From Macrolepiota albuminosa (taxonomy: Eukaryota > Basidiomycota > Agaricomycetes > Agaricales > Agaricaceae), in NCBI GenBank assembly GCA_027475525.1, contig JAMWFC010000049.1, positions 3,270,947 through 3,334,946 on the forward strand: a stretch of 64,000 nt of DNA, given 5' to 3'. Below the pieces are notes generated by a model. The model did not search any database. It was not told where the DNA came from and worked only from the letters and a program-made list of their open reading frames with translations. Of the stretch, positions 40,419-50,929 are shown piece after piece (position 1 is the stretch's first letter; every line of letters begins with the position of its first letter). The position numbers and the translations under genes are program-made.

Positions 40419-41792
40419 CGTGGTGTATCAGTTTTTAAATGGTAAGAACTTATTCTTATATAATCATCATAGAGGACAACGCGCTTTACTGCAAGTTTGC
40501 CGATGCCATATTTATATAGTTTCATTCAGATGTTCGAAATGGACAACCATCAAATGCAATCACTGTCGCAACTTTCCATGGATAAGAGGATTGAAATTTT
40601 GAATTGCGAAGATGCAGGAAAGTCAAAATACACATGTGATTTCTCATTATTCTGATGATGTTTTGTATTCATTATAGTCAATCAAGCAACTTCTTTTGCG
40701 AACTTGCGACTCGCAGGTGCCTCCCTTTGTCGCCAACTTGCATACTATGATACAATGCAGAAAATTGAAGAGGCATTTGAAGTAAAGTCTGTCGCTGGTG
40801 GCTTTAAATGTCTTGTTTATCGTGGAACGGATTCGGAAGTTTTGCTTGATTTCTCTGGCTTTATTCTAGAGTTCAGGCTTCCTCCTCTTCCAAACAATTA
40901 TCGGTCTGTTGCCATATTTGCTGTTATTATTCAATTTTAACTTATTCAAGCTATTATTTAGTGTTCGCCGAAACGAATCCAATTCATTAAATTACTTCGT
41001 TACCATTATCGCACCATACAATTGCGATTACTTTGATGACGATTTAGCAGCACTAGATCTTATTTTCTCTTATTTCGATGGAACATTTGCCGAAGGTGAT
41101 ATGAATGCGTATAAACCTTATCAAGTTCTTCCGGGGACACATGCTATTTGCCCAAGGACAAGGATTTGTACACCAAAAGGGCAGAGTCATTCGCTCACTG
41201 AAATAGCACTTCCTGAGGCGGTAGACGATCACGGCGTTCTTACTGGTCTACTTCAGACTGGTAGATATGTACATACTGATGACAATATTATTGTCTTTCA
41301 CGAACTAGTTCCTAATCATGGAAGCAGGTAAGTTTGCTTTTATTGATCAATTAATTGAAAAATAAAGCAGTCTTTATAGGCAGACGTACAAGCAGATTGC
41401 TTATCCTGGAGTTTTTCGCATCGGGCAACTTGTTGAAGCAAGTATCAGTTTTCGCACCGTCAAGATTGGGCGAAAGAATGCACCATTAATTCATCTAGAT
41501 AAGTTACTTCTTGTCGCTAAACATGGAACTACGGTGAGACCCCATCGAGTAGAGTTTAAGTGCTATAAACTAAAACTTTTACTATCAGTTATTGGAAAAT
41601 GAGCTAGCTAATCAGTCTCGCAATCTTGAATCTGCAGTATCTCGAGGAGTTCGGAAGCGTCATATTGATATTGATATTGATGAAGATTTTCCACTTCGAC
41701 CTACAAAGCGTACAAAATTGACTAGTGAGGCAGATTTCGATGAGGATAAAGACTTTCAAAGGGAGGCGCAGTACCAAGATGAATTGAATTAG
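40385..41792 (+). CDS. Multi-exon gene of unknown function (3' exons clear, 5' end uncertain)
   Basis: Coding segments: about 40395-40440 (DARGNFTVVYQFLN), about 40680-40904 (MRLAGASLCRQ ... LPPLPNNYRS), about 40955-41328 (YFVTIIAPYNCDYFDDDL ... FHELVPNHGS), about 41380-41535 (YPGVFRIGQLVEASISF) and about 41588-41792 ending TAG. Introns are short and GT-AG (for example GTAAGT at 41329 and an acceptor ending TATAG at about 41379). The VFRIGQLVEASISFR segment is typical of basidiomycete orphan proteins of unknown role. The C-terminus has a nuclear-signal-like RPTKRTK and is acidic. The 5' exons cannot be fixed because a 77-bp duplication (40265/40342) falls in that region. It is divergent from the neighbouring 38105-39272 gene. 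Confidence 0.6.
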
Positions 41793-42775
41793 TATGCTAC
41801 TATAAGTTGTTTTTTAAAGTACAGAACTCTATATATTCTTCGAATTGCGGTCTGAATGAAGTGTATGTAATTGTTGAATGCAATTGAATATATTCACTTT
41901 GAATGAAATAAAAGAAAAACACAGTTACATGCAAAAACAGGATTGAAAACTTTGCACAGAAGACCCTCACAACATTGTCTAATCTTTCAAATGAGAAAAA
42001 AATCAAGTATTATAATTTTAGGAGTAAGACTTGTTTCTTCTCACTCAGCTGTTTGCCCATACACAAAGTCTTACATTCCATTTGACAATCTTCAAACACA
42101 TTGCAACGATTTATCGTCGAAAAAGCTGAGATCCCTTACTTTGGCTACTCTTATCCACATAGGATGCTTGTGCCCAAGAGCTTGGAAATATTGAGCTAAA
42201 CATAAAATTATTCATTGATATGTTGGGTCATGGTTCCGAGATATAGCATAGATAGATTGTAGATCGAGGTTATTCCTTGCATGTCAGAAAATGTCTTCAA
42301 TTTTTGAAGCCACGTGTTTAAATATTTAAGCTTAAGCTTTTTAAGCTTTAACTAAGATATGTGCTACGTTATCGCTTATTAGGAATAGGAATATATCAAT
42401 TAACTTATCTTTCAGTAAGTATATTCATCATTCAACGAGAAGGACTAGTAAAACATACCAAGTTCTGACAAATATCATGACATTTCGTCGTCCTTATCAG
42501 AGCTGCCAGTCATGTCTACTCGTCATAGTTTCAGAATAGAACGTAAATTCACAACCACTGCACTGCCATATGCACACTGTACATGCATTCTTTAACAAAT
42601 TACCTAACAAAAGATGAATTTTTGAAATCAATTTGACTCATTTACACTAGCAGCAAAGTATGACGCTTTCTTAACACTAGAGATCTTTATTTAATAATAT
42701 TAATGAGAGTGCTGTGCCAACAGCAAAATAAACATGGTTGAGTACTCATTCTCAACACAATTTTTGGATTCGAAC
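41793..42775. other. Intergenic, nothing recognised
   Basis: AT-rich. Open frames under 85 codons have no domain character. Confidence 0.45.
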
Positions 42776-43360
42776 CAAAAGTCATTATCTAATTCAATAT
42801 TACCTGCACAGCCCATCTCAAGATTGACCAGGTGGTACATCTCAGATCACACACTCAGACTATTAGTATGTCCAATTACCTCTTCTGCGCGATGACTATT
42901 TTTTGATGATGTGCCTCCAACAAACAACCACCAACTTGAATCCACAAATGCCTTCAACAAATCACGCAACAAAGACTCATCAATCCACTTTGTAAATCCA
43001 ACGCCCTTCCATCCACCAACGTCTTTTGCAGTACCACCTCTTTGAATAAACACACCAAGTGCTAAGCGCTTATTTCTCAACCTTTTCGAATTCAGACCAA
43101 AAAGTCATTGTCCGATCCGTCCGATTCTCAACATTACCTGCACAGCCCAACTCAAAGCTGACAAAGTGACATAACCTTCTCAAATTATTCAGTACGTCCA
43201 TTACCTCTTCTATCTATATTCTAACTCAAGGCTAATCAAGTGACGTAAACTTCTCAGACTATTCAGTATGTCCATTACCTTCTTCTAACTCAGGACTGAA
43301 CATATGGCATGAACTTCTCAGACTATTAAGTACGTCCATTACCTTTTCTGCAATTGCTAT
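42776..43360 (-). repeat. Degenerate tandem repeats overlapping a gene fragment
   Basis: The motif CTCA(G/A)A(C/T)TATT(C/A)AGTA(C/T)GTCCATTACC recurs at about 42857, 43177, 43245 and 43316, each followed by TTCTTCT or TCTTCTGC. Larger blocks around ATTACCTGCACAGCCCA recur at about 42805 and 43131. On the minus strand the repeats translate to EEVMDVLNSLR-like segments, and a 70-codon piece (42847-43080, GGWKGVGFTKWIDESLL) looks like a real exon. I read this as a locally duplicated, broken gene. The family was not recognised. Confidence 0.4.
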
Positions 43361-43569
43361 TTTTATAAATAAAGTTGAAAAATACCCCTTAGTATACTAG
43401 TAACCTAATTCAATTGACATTATCACCATCGATCTCATGATTTCTGTAGAAGTCTTTTGCAACCATACAATATACCGGTACAATGTACAAACATATCTCA
43501 ATCACCGACATGAGGCAACCACTATTAAAACACATCTCAACACTCCATTTGCGACTCACATCTCCTCTC

Positions 43570-44060
43570 ATGAATACAAATCAGAACCAACAATCTTCTA
43601 CACCAGCCAACTCCTCATCTTCAATTGACGGAGATACGAAGATGGAGCTAAAGTTCATGACAGAAAAGTATCGTGCCGCGATGAAAAATAACAAAAGATG
43701 TATGTGACAATCTTATTTATTGCTTCTTTTGGATACGACCTTGATTGATTATTTACACAGTGTACAACCTTCTAGCTCGTGCAGAGAAAGCCGTCGATAA
43801 TGCAAGCAAGCACCATTCTCAATATTAAATTTTCTACCGACATACTGACATTACAGCCTTACTTATCAGATGCAGCCATCAACGAAGTGAAAATGAAGAA
43901 TGAACAGTTGACGACTCTAGTACAAAATATAGGTAAGTAACATCACATTTAAACTAAGTGATAATAGCTAATGCCGATTGCACTAGAGTCCCACCGCCAA
44001 GAGTTAATAAATGTCAACAAATATCTGATGGATGCATACTTGTCAGAAAGTGACGATTGA
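43570..44060 (+). CDS. Small four-exon coiled-coil protein, 106 aa
   Basis: Exons are 43570-43699, 43761-43801, 43857-43932 and 43987-44060, in phase for 107 codons including TGA. Intron 1 is GT-AG (GTATGT). Intron 2 would be a GC-AG intron (AAT|GCAAGC ... TTACAG). Intron 3 is GTAAGT ... CACTAG. The start ATG is followed by a Gln/Ser-rich leader, then a helical, heptad-like body (KMELKFMTEKYRAAMKNNKR, NEVKMKNEQLTTLVQN, SHRQELINVNKYLMDAYL) and an acidic end. It is probably a structural or complex subunit. The family was not identified. A poly-A-tailed repeat lies about 70 bp downstream. Confidence 0.65.
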
Positions 44061-44130
44061 GATGACGATGACGGCACTACTATACAAAACGAAATTTCAT
44101 CCACACTGACACTGTATATAAATAAACAAA

Positions 44131-44345
44131 GCCAAAAAAAAACATACCTATGGCGCAGACTACACCACCAAACCAAACGCCACTCCAAAAAAAAAAAAAA
44201 AAAAAAAGCCAAAAAAAAACATACCTATGGCGCAGACTACACCACCAAACCAAACGCCACTCCAAAAAAAAAAAAAAAAAAAAAAAAAGACAATGTCAAG
44301 GTCTAACACCAAACCAAACGCTACTCCAAAAAAAAAAAAAAAAAC
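44131..44345 (+). repeat. A-tailed SINE-like units, partly an assembly duplication
   Basis: Three units ending ACGC(C/T)ACTCC and A-runs of 17-24 bases. The first two (44131 and 44208) are the same 77-bp sequence duplicated and are probably an assembly artefact. The third (about 44285-44345) differs and looks genuine. The sequence end matches the units at 4770-4925 and 37083-37184. Confidence 0.55.
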
Positions 44346-45344
44346 AAAAAAAGACAATGACAAGGTCTAACATGCCTATACAAATACAAACTAATTATAA
44401 CGGAAGCCGTACAGACTAATTATGATGGAAGCCGCTCTTTCCATAATATGGACTCCGACGCGAAAGAGTGCTATGGCGTTCCCAAATCTTGATATGATAG
44501 CATTGAATTGTACATCTCGAATGACTGGATTAGCATAGCAGACTGGAATACAACAACAATTATCCTTATGACGAGAATATCTACAGTCGCTTACAAAAAC
44601 ACGCTGTGTATGCTTTACCAAGAAATGATCAAGTATTTTGATCCATGTGATGAAGGACTGGATCTATTGTCAATGATATGATAATGGCCCATCTGTTTAT
44701 TTGCGATCTTCACGTGACGTGAACATGACTCTGAGTGTGAGCATCAGAGTGAGGCTTTGACTTTGATAGATGCGTCAAGTTTTGCTTTGACTTTAGTTTT
44801 GACGACAGGAACAAGAAAACAGGCACAGACACGAGCACCTTTCTCCACCTCTTTCGAGTCTTCTTCTCAGCGTCTATCCTGCTCGTTGTACCAGAAACAG
44901 AGACAGAGACAGAGGCACCTACAGCCGGAGCCGGAGAAACGCCGGGAAACACACAAAGTGCGTCAGCCAACGGCGAGGTCACAGACAGCAGCACAAGCCA
45001 CTGTGTACTTAAATGTGGGGTTGATGAGGGGTGAATGTTGAACGTTGACCTGGGGATGGCTAGAACGCTCACAGGATGAAACGGGCAATATCTCTTGAAC
45101 TCTAGGACGTCATCATGTTCGTCGTTGATGAAAACGGCACAGCTGATATACGTGCCTCGTGCTCACATGTGTACAATCGTAGCTACTGAGAATAAAGTCA
45201 ACAAGGACCTTAGTGTTATCCAGGAGTCTCGAGTATATATGATGATGAAAGACAATATAACCATGGGACTGTGATTGAATGATATGAAATATAGATCACG
45301 CATATAAAGTTTGAACGTGTGATGTTGTCTTTTGACCAATCATT
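44346..45344. other. Intergenic, no confident gene
   Basis: It includes a short repeat at about 44409-44460 shared with 1439-1490. Open frames on both strands at 44710-45072 are about 100 codons long, Thr/Ser/Arg-rich and overlap each other; I do not accept either. Confidence 0.4.
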
Positions 45345-45500
45345 ACGTAAGTGTTTGTCCACACGAACGATTACATAAGTGTTTGTCCACACGAACGATT
45401 ACATAAGTGTTCGTCCAGACGAACGATTACATAATGATTTTATTATTATTATTGTATATAATGATCATCATTATATGTAATACATTACATAATGATTTTA
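45345..45500. repeat. 28-bp tandem array of half-palindromes
   Basis: Three copies of a 28-bp unit (GTGT(T/C)(T)GTCCA(C/G)ACGAACGATTACATAA type) are followed by a duplicated ATAATGATTTTATTATT block (45430/45488, spacing 58 bp). The unit is half of the dispersed GCGTTCGTCC palindrome. Confidence 0.65.
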
Positions 45501-45739
45501 TTATTATTATTGTTTATGTATTCATATCATATCATTTATCATTATCATATCTATATCTGAATATCGGAATTGCTCGAATGTGAAGGCGAGCAATGAAATC
45601 TGAAAGTAAAGAAGTTATTGTGTCTCATATTGACTATCTATCAAATTGGAGTCTACCCGTAAAATAAAAGGAAAGAACAGAATGCGTGCTAGTCACCTGC
45701 CTTATCTCTTGCTGGGCTCCCGACGTTGCCTGTAGCCTC

Positions 45740-45910
45740 AGCTTACAATAATGTATAACCATGTATAATAATAATGATGAAATAATAAATAAATAAAATA
45801 AAAAACGAATGAAGAGAAGAGTACATACATACAAGTAATAAAATAAAAAGTAATAAAAGAAAAAGAAACATGTATGTATGTAAGAGTCGGGGACTGGCGC
45901 ACACGTGCGC
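45740..45910 (-). repeat. Dispersed repeat B, copy 2 (inverted)
   Basis: This is the reverse complement of the segment at about 2820-3030: AAGAGTCGG, CGAA-GAAGAGAAGAGTACATAC and the surrounding AT-rich blocks match. As at 2.6-3.0 kb, palindrome-family sequence lies nearby, so the two may form one composite repeat. Confidence 0.55.
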
Positions 45911-46721
45911 CACTACGATCATGGTAGTTATGCATCGCCAACGAGATGACCTCTTCCTGCGCGAGGCTCTTGCACAAGTGCGCAGTGGCAAAACGACACG
46001 AGTGGACATGTTCGACTGCGAGTTCACACCCTGGTATGTACTAGCGTGTCTCCATGTTTGTCGCCCCATGTTCGTCGCCCGGATACAACTTGAATTCATC
46101 GAGATCAGATCGGGCAGGATCTTCAGATTTCATTAGTCTGTAAACAATGCCACAGCATCTTTCAGTCTAATATGTGAGTACTTGCCATATTTGACTGATT
46201 TATACTATTTTTGCATTCTCCATTTCCCAGTACTCCATTTATCACTTATTTTGGGTATTCTTCCAGTCCGTACCATTGCGCGCTCACTCTCTCACATTAA
46301 TGTAGTCAGGTCCTGCTCTGTGGTGTGTATTCTGTTAACCATCTCCGACGTTGACGGCCTCCATAATACAGCCTAAGCTTATGTCCAGCGTATTCTTCCT
46401 GAGGTTTTGAGGCTTAAGTACCGTTGCCCTCCAGGGTCAGGTCAACTCTTAGCTGAGAAACTGTCCATCGCAACGAGTTGATGGGGTCCTTAGGATCAGT
46501 CACAAGTCACAGATAGTAGTTAATATACACCATTTAACCAGTATTTGAGAGTAAAATAATGGATATAAGTTTTTATTAGTTTGTACCACTCGGAAACTTC
46601 CGACAATTGAAAAACTCTAGAAACGTCCTACTACTTTAATTCAGAGTAGCTTATAGCCATAGAAACAATAGATAGAAGTGCAAATATTTATTCAAGACTC
46701 CCACCGATTCTAGAATATCCA
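45911..46721. other. Intergenic, nothing recognised
   Basis: No domain-bearing ORF. One stretch (about 45870-46136, plus) is open for 88 codons without recognisable features. Confidence 0.4.
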
Positions 46722-47693
46722 TCAAAGAACACAAGGGGCACGTTCCTCAGCTGTGAGTGCAGTATACCATTCATCATCAGAGGTGGGGTCGACATAATTA
46801 GGATCGATAGTGAAGGTGGCACTAGCATGGACAGGAACAGATACAGCATCGGCATGATGAGATGAACGGGAAGGTGAAGGTGAGGATGAACCAGGGCGAG
46901 GATTCTTCATAATGTAGTCTTTGATGTTGTGAGGCATATCATAAATGCAGGTGTAAGCACGATGACCCTTTTTGCCACACTGATGACAACCATCAGACTT
47001 GGGATCACACCAATGATTGCCCTTGTCATCAACCAATGAGCTGCCAACCCTAGCAGAAGTCTGACCTCGAGCAACAAAAACTTCTTCAGACTTGATTGTG
47101 ATTGTGGAGTCAGCGGCAATGAAACTAGTAAGCATCTGTTTGATCTGGGCAAGATCAGGCTCAGGGGATTGAGCCAGAATGCTAAGCCAAATGGAATGAT
47201 AGGCTTCATTAAGATGCATGAGAAGAACATCTTTGAATTCAGTATCCTCAATCTTGACACCATATGCAGAAAGTCTCTTCTTGGCAGATTGAAGAGCCTG
47301 GATATAAGCGGAGATAGGACAATCAGGCTCATGTCGGATGTCATAGAATGCTGCATGAGCAGACACGCGGCTCCCAATAGTTGACTTCTCAAAATAAGCT
47401 TTGAGAGCTGTCCAAGAAGCAGTACCAGTCTCACAGTCCTCGATAAGATACTGGTACTCATCTGAGACGCATCCATAAATAAATCCATTCAGCATCCCAT
47501 CTGACCTATCCCAGTCCTTCTTCTCCTCAGAGCTGAGTGTGGGAAGTTTGCCAGTGACAATACCAGTCATGCTGACAGTCTGAAGAGCACCCATCATTTT
47601 CTTGGTCCATGTGAACCAATTGGAATCGTTGAGCTTGTTGGGAACGTTGTGATGCAGGGTAGAGGCGAATGAATAAGGAAGTATGTAAGCCAT
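46722..47693 (-). CDS. gag: Ty1/copia Gag, solitary
   Basis: The protein is 323 codons from an ATG at 47693; the frame is open further upstream but there it reads through the LTR. The N-terminal 200 residues match the UBN2/retrotran_gag_2 capsid region of copia elements: LNDSNWFTWTKKM, then SWTALKAYF and IRHEPDCPISAYIQALQSA. A CCHC zinc knuckle (CHQCGKKGHRAYTC) follows, then a Ser/Pro-rich tail. The stop is intact at 46722, but no protease, integrase or RT follows. This is either a truncated element or a Gag-only (possibly retained) gene. Confidence 0.85.
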   Translation of the reverse strand: MAYILPYSFASTLHHNVPNKLNDSNWFTWTKKMMGALQTVSMTGIVTGKLPTLSSEEKKDWDRSDGMLNGFIYGCVSDEYQYLIEDCETGTASWTALKAYFEKSTIGSRVSAHAAFYDIRHEPDCPISAYIQALQSAKKRLSAYGVKIEDTEFKDVLLMHLNEAYHSIWLSILAQSPEPDLAQIKQMLTSFIAADSTITIKSEEVFVARGQTSARVGSSLVDDKGNHWCDPKSDGCHQCGKKGHRAYTCIYDMPHNIKDYIMKNPRPGSSSPSPSRSSHHADAVSVPVHASATFTIDPNYVDPTSDDEWYTALTAEERAPCVL

Positions 47694-47771
47694 GATAGCA
47701 AAAATGACGTGTGAGAAAAGCAAAGAAGCAGCGATGGTTTTGATTAAGTTTGGGGCCGGGGCCCATAACCT

Positions 47772-47999
47772 ATTACGGGAATAAACACAAGAGGCACGAG
47801 ACTGCACAAGAAAACACAAGAGTGACATGAGATAAACACAAGAGACCTTTTCAGGCCCACAGAGATGCACACAATGTGCCGAACACGAATGACCACAAGC
47901 GAGTGTATTGACTACGATGGTAAAATTTCTACAGAACAGCGCGGAACTAAACTAGCAATGTATGTACTTGTTGTAATCTGGGGGCGTTACGAGCCGACA
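47772..47999 (-). repeat. Probable 5' LTR of the copia-type element
   Basis: On the minus strand the sequence starts TGTCGGCTCG at 47999. It runs to about 47772 and is followed directly by GGTTATGGGCCC (47770-47759). That resembles the half-tRNA primer site used by copia elements, complementary to the initiator-tRNA anticodon arm. The end is not a clean CA and no partner LTR was found downstream of gag. Confidence 0.5.
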
Positions 48000-49050
48000 C
48001 TCCTCTGACTTCAACAATTCCATATGCACCATGTAAGCTCATCAGCTTTAGCATGAACCTTGTAGTAATCATTCCTCATCTGTTTAAGCAATTCATTGAG
48101 GCATGCTTTTGTTTCCCTTATTTTGTCAAAAGTTTAACAAACATGGACATCTGGCTGAACCTATATCACATTGTGTCAGTATTGTAATGCTAATGTAGAA
48201 GTGCAAGTATAGCTTACTTCAACTAGCTTGGATTTCTTATTGTATTTCCACAGAACAGCAATGACAGTGATACCTTTTTCCTCCTGGTGGAGCTTTGCTT
48301 CAGCCTTTTTCTGCTGCTGTTTAAGGGTGATATAGTGAGCTTTAGAAAGGGTGTTGAATTTATTGCTCAAACTAGTTGTCTGGACTGCACGAGAAGGGCC
48401 AGCATGAAGTCTGATATCAGATGCCTGTGCATGATGAGTCCCAGCATGAGAGATAATAGCTGAGGCCAAGTCTGAGGTAGTAGCATTGTGTTATTCCTCA
48501 GAGTCTAGTGCTACAACAGAAGAGTCATTCTGTGCAAGCAGATTTGCTATGCCTGGAAGTATAAATATTTCACATGGAAGATGTGATCAATTTCCTGCTA
48601 TTTGATAGTGCTCAGAAGCAAACAATGCCTCTTATCTGAAACAAAGACTTACAATAATAAGTGACACAACCGTTACAGATTCCAGCAGAAATTCTACTAT
48701 ACAGTAAACCACATCCAGCATATTGAGGCTTATCCTATAGTAGAGAAGTCAATAAAGGCCTCAAGATGTAAATTAGCTATGTACTTACATTTATGGCTCA
48801 TATTTTGGCTGCTGAAAGACCAGGTTTGCAAAATTAGCACTAAAAACAAATTTCACAGTCTAAATGTGGAAAAACAAATAAGCAGATTTTACAAATAGCC
48901 ATTTGACTGAGTAGGAGACCTTGAACACTTAATTCACTCATATGTACAGCAGCTTAAATACCAAAAACTTGTAAATAATAAAGTCAATAAAAAGATATGA
49001 ATTCAAAGTCTGGAGTACTAGGAAATGGGAGAACCAATGTACACAAGGGG
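48000..49050 (-). other. Gene fragment of unknown family plus spacer
   Basis: The minus frame 48176-48469 extends upstream across one stop, is Lys/Gln-rich and helical (LKQQQKKAEAKLHQEEKG), and ends without a recognised domain. It lies 3' of the integrase-core pseudogene and may be another piece of the same repeat-rich locus. Confidence 0.35.
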
Positions 49051-49054
49051 AGAA

Positions 49055-50600
49055 TCAGAGGAACACAAGCAGGTAGAGATCTTTAAAGATAGGCCAAACA
49101 TTCTCAAATGTCAAGCCTTGAACATTGAGTCTTTTATATGCTGCCTTGGCATGTTCTGCAAACTCCAGAGTTGAAAATGCAAGAAGTTGGTCCCCTCCCA
49201 TCTCCTTTTTAATTTCATGGATAATGTTGACATCCACTGGAAGAAGACAGTTCTTACCACCCCAGTGCTCTGGAAATTTGTATGCCTCATTGCATGACAT
49301 ACCAGATGGACCAGGCTTGTCAGAGTCTTTTCTTGATTTAAAACTATTTCATTCTTTCATGAATTGCTTGAGAACTTTCCATATAAGCTTGGTCCAGAGC
49401 CATTGGAACAGCTCCCTAAGAATAATGGCGGTTAACAAATCTTTTATTACATGCTAAGCCCAAGACTTACTGCTGATTCACATTGTTCTCATCATACCAT
49501 CCCTCAGATTTCCCTCTTTCAAATATGTCAACTGCATTCTTTCCCAATCAAGTTGCAAATGTCTCCAAGAACATTCTACAACAATATTGTGGATACTTTG
49601 GAGGTAGATGTGAGTGGGAAGTTCATTTAATTCCATATCTGAGTGGAAAATTTTGCTAGCATAACATAATTAGTGTGTATTGTGTTCTGATGACTCTGCA
49701 TACAACTAACTGTAATGCATTCTGGAGACCATAAAGAAGAGTAGTCTCTGACCTGCGATCAGTATACAGTTGGAGAGAAATACAAATACCTAGATATAAT
49801 AAGCAATAAGCCTGGCAACCTGCTATTAGAAGAAAGACAAAAGCCTACCTCCATATTGTTCAACACAACAGTGAAACAGGTACTCAATAGTCAGGATATG
49901 ATGGTTATTTAGAGCAATGTCAGCAAACAACCAAAGTCCAGTAGCTTCATCTACAAAGCTGTAGATAGGAAAGCCAATCTTATAGAGCTTGTCATGTCCA
50001 TTGCACAACCAACACTTATGAATGTCTAGTGGGACCTTGGGATGTCGAATGATTTTTTGTGCTGAGGGATTGTGCTTCTCAAAACCTTCAGGATCATGAA
50101 TTTTCATGGTCTTGTGTATAAATGCATGAGGGAAATGTTGGGCTTAGCATGCTGCAATGTGATGATAGATAGTTTGAGGTCCAGCATGACTTTCAGAATC
50201 AAAATTAAGTTGTTCCAAAATGAGCTGCTCAGCATCATGTTAACCTTTGTTCCTGAGGTTAGTTGCACCTCCCACAAGCTCATTGTGACTCTGAGCATGC
50301 TTGATGGAGCTGGCACTAATTGTAATCATTTGTTGACTGAATATAGCAAACATCAAACAGATTGGTGATTTACCTCAAATGTATATCATGATCACAGGCA
50401 AGATTTTGAGAAATTTGTTCATTAGAGTCTATGAGTTCTTTGTGATACTCCTTCAGAGCAGCAATGAGTCGTGGATCATCCTTCTTGACTGCATGGAATT
50501 CCATGAGGGCAATGTAAGTGGAATCAAGTTTAGAACCTAACCTTTGATGCCATGCTGATTCTTCTCTGATGGATTGTGGTTCTTCTGAGTGCTAGACATG
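49055..50600 (-). pseudogene. rve-type integrase-core protein, decayed
   Basis: The start region reads KNQHG and DDPRLIAALKEYHKELI, across a candidate intron. Next come the catalytic-core-like GHDKLYKIGFPIYSFVDE and YLFHCCVEQYGG, then TDRRSETTLLYGLQNAL (usual form TDCGSETT), and finally CNEAYKFPEHWGGKNCLLPVD and VNIIHEIKKEMGG. The order and motifs are those of a DDE/rve integrase-core protein very common in mushroom genomes. In-frame stops near 49550 and 49360, and a damaged middle exon, make it a pseudogene. It may be the relic of a transposon or a domesticated transposase. Confidence 0.72.
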
Positions 50601-50929
50601 GCTTGAGATTGGTGTGATCTTGGTCATTCTGTAAACTATTTAAAAGGTCTCATACTAAGCCACATGACAATTAACTCACAAGTACTGCCATGTATTAGAA
50701 ATATGTTGAGCTTGCCATGCTGAATTATGGTGAGTAAGGACACGTAAACAAGCTTCAAGGAGAAAATTGACTTATCAATTAATGGGTCCTTGTTGTTTCA
50801 ATTTTTTGGACCATGTGTGCATGCCTGTGAAGGTAAGTACGGGACCAAGATACACACCATAGTTGCCACATGTATAAAAAAAGTTTAAATGTTTGTTAAT
50901 AGATAAATATTACATCTATAGAAGACTGG
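50601..50929. other. Spacer between the integrase-core and SPT5-like pseudogenes
   Basis: No feature recognised. Both neighbours are on the minus strand. Confidence 0.4.

Noticed and set aside
44160..44363. Phe-rich minus-strand ORF
   Set aside because: Translation of poly-A tails of SINE-like units.
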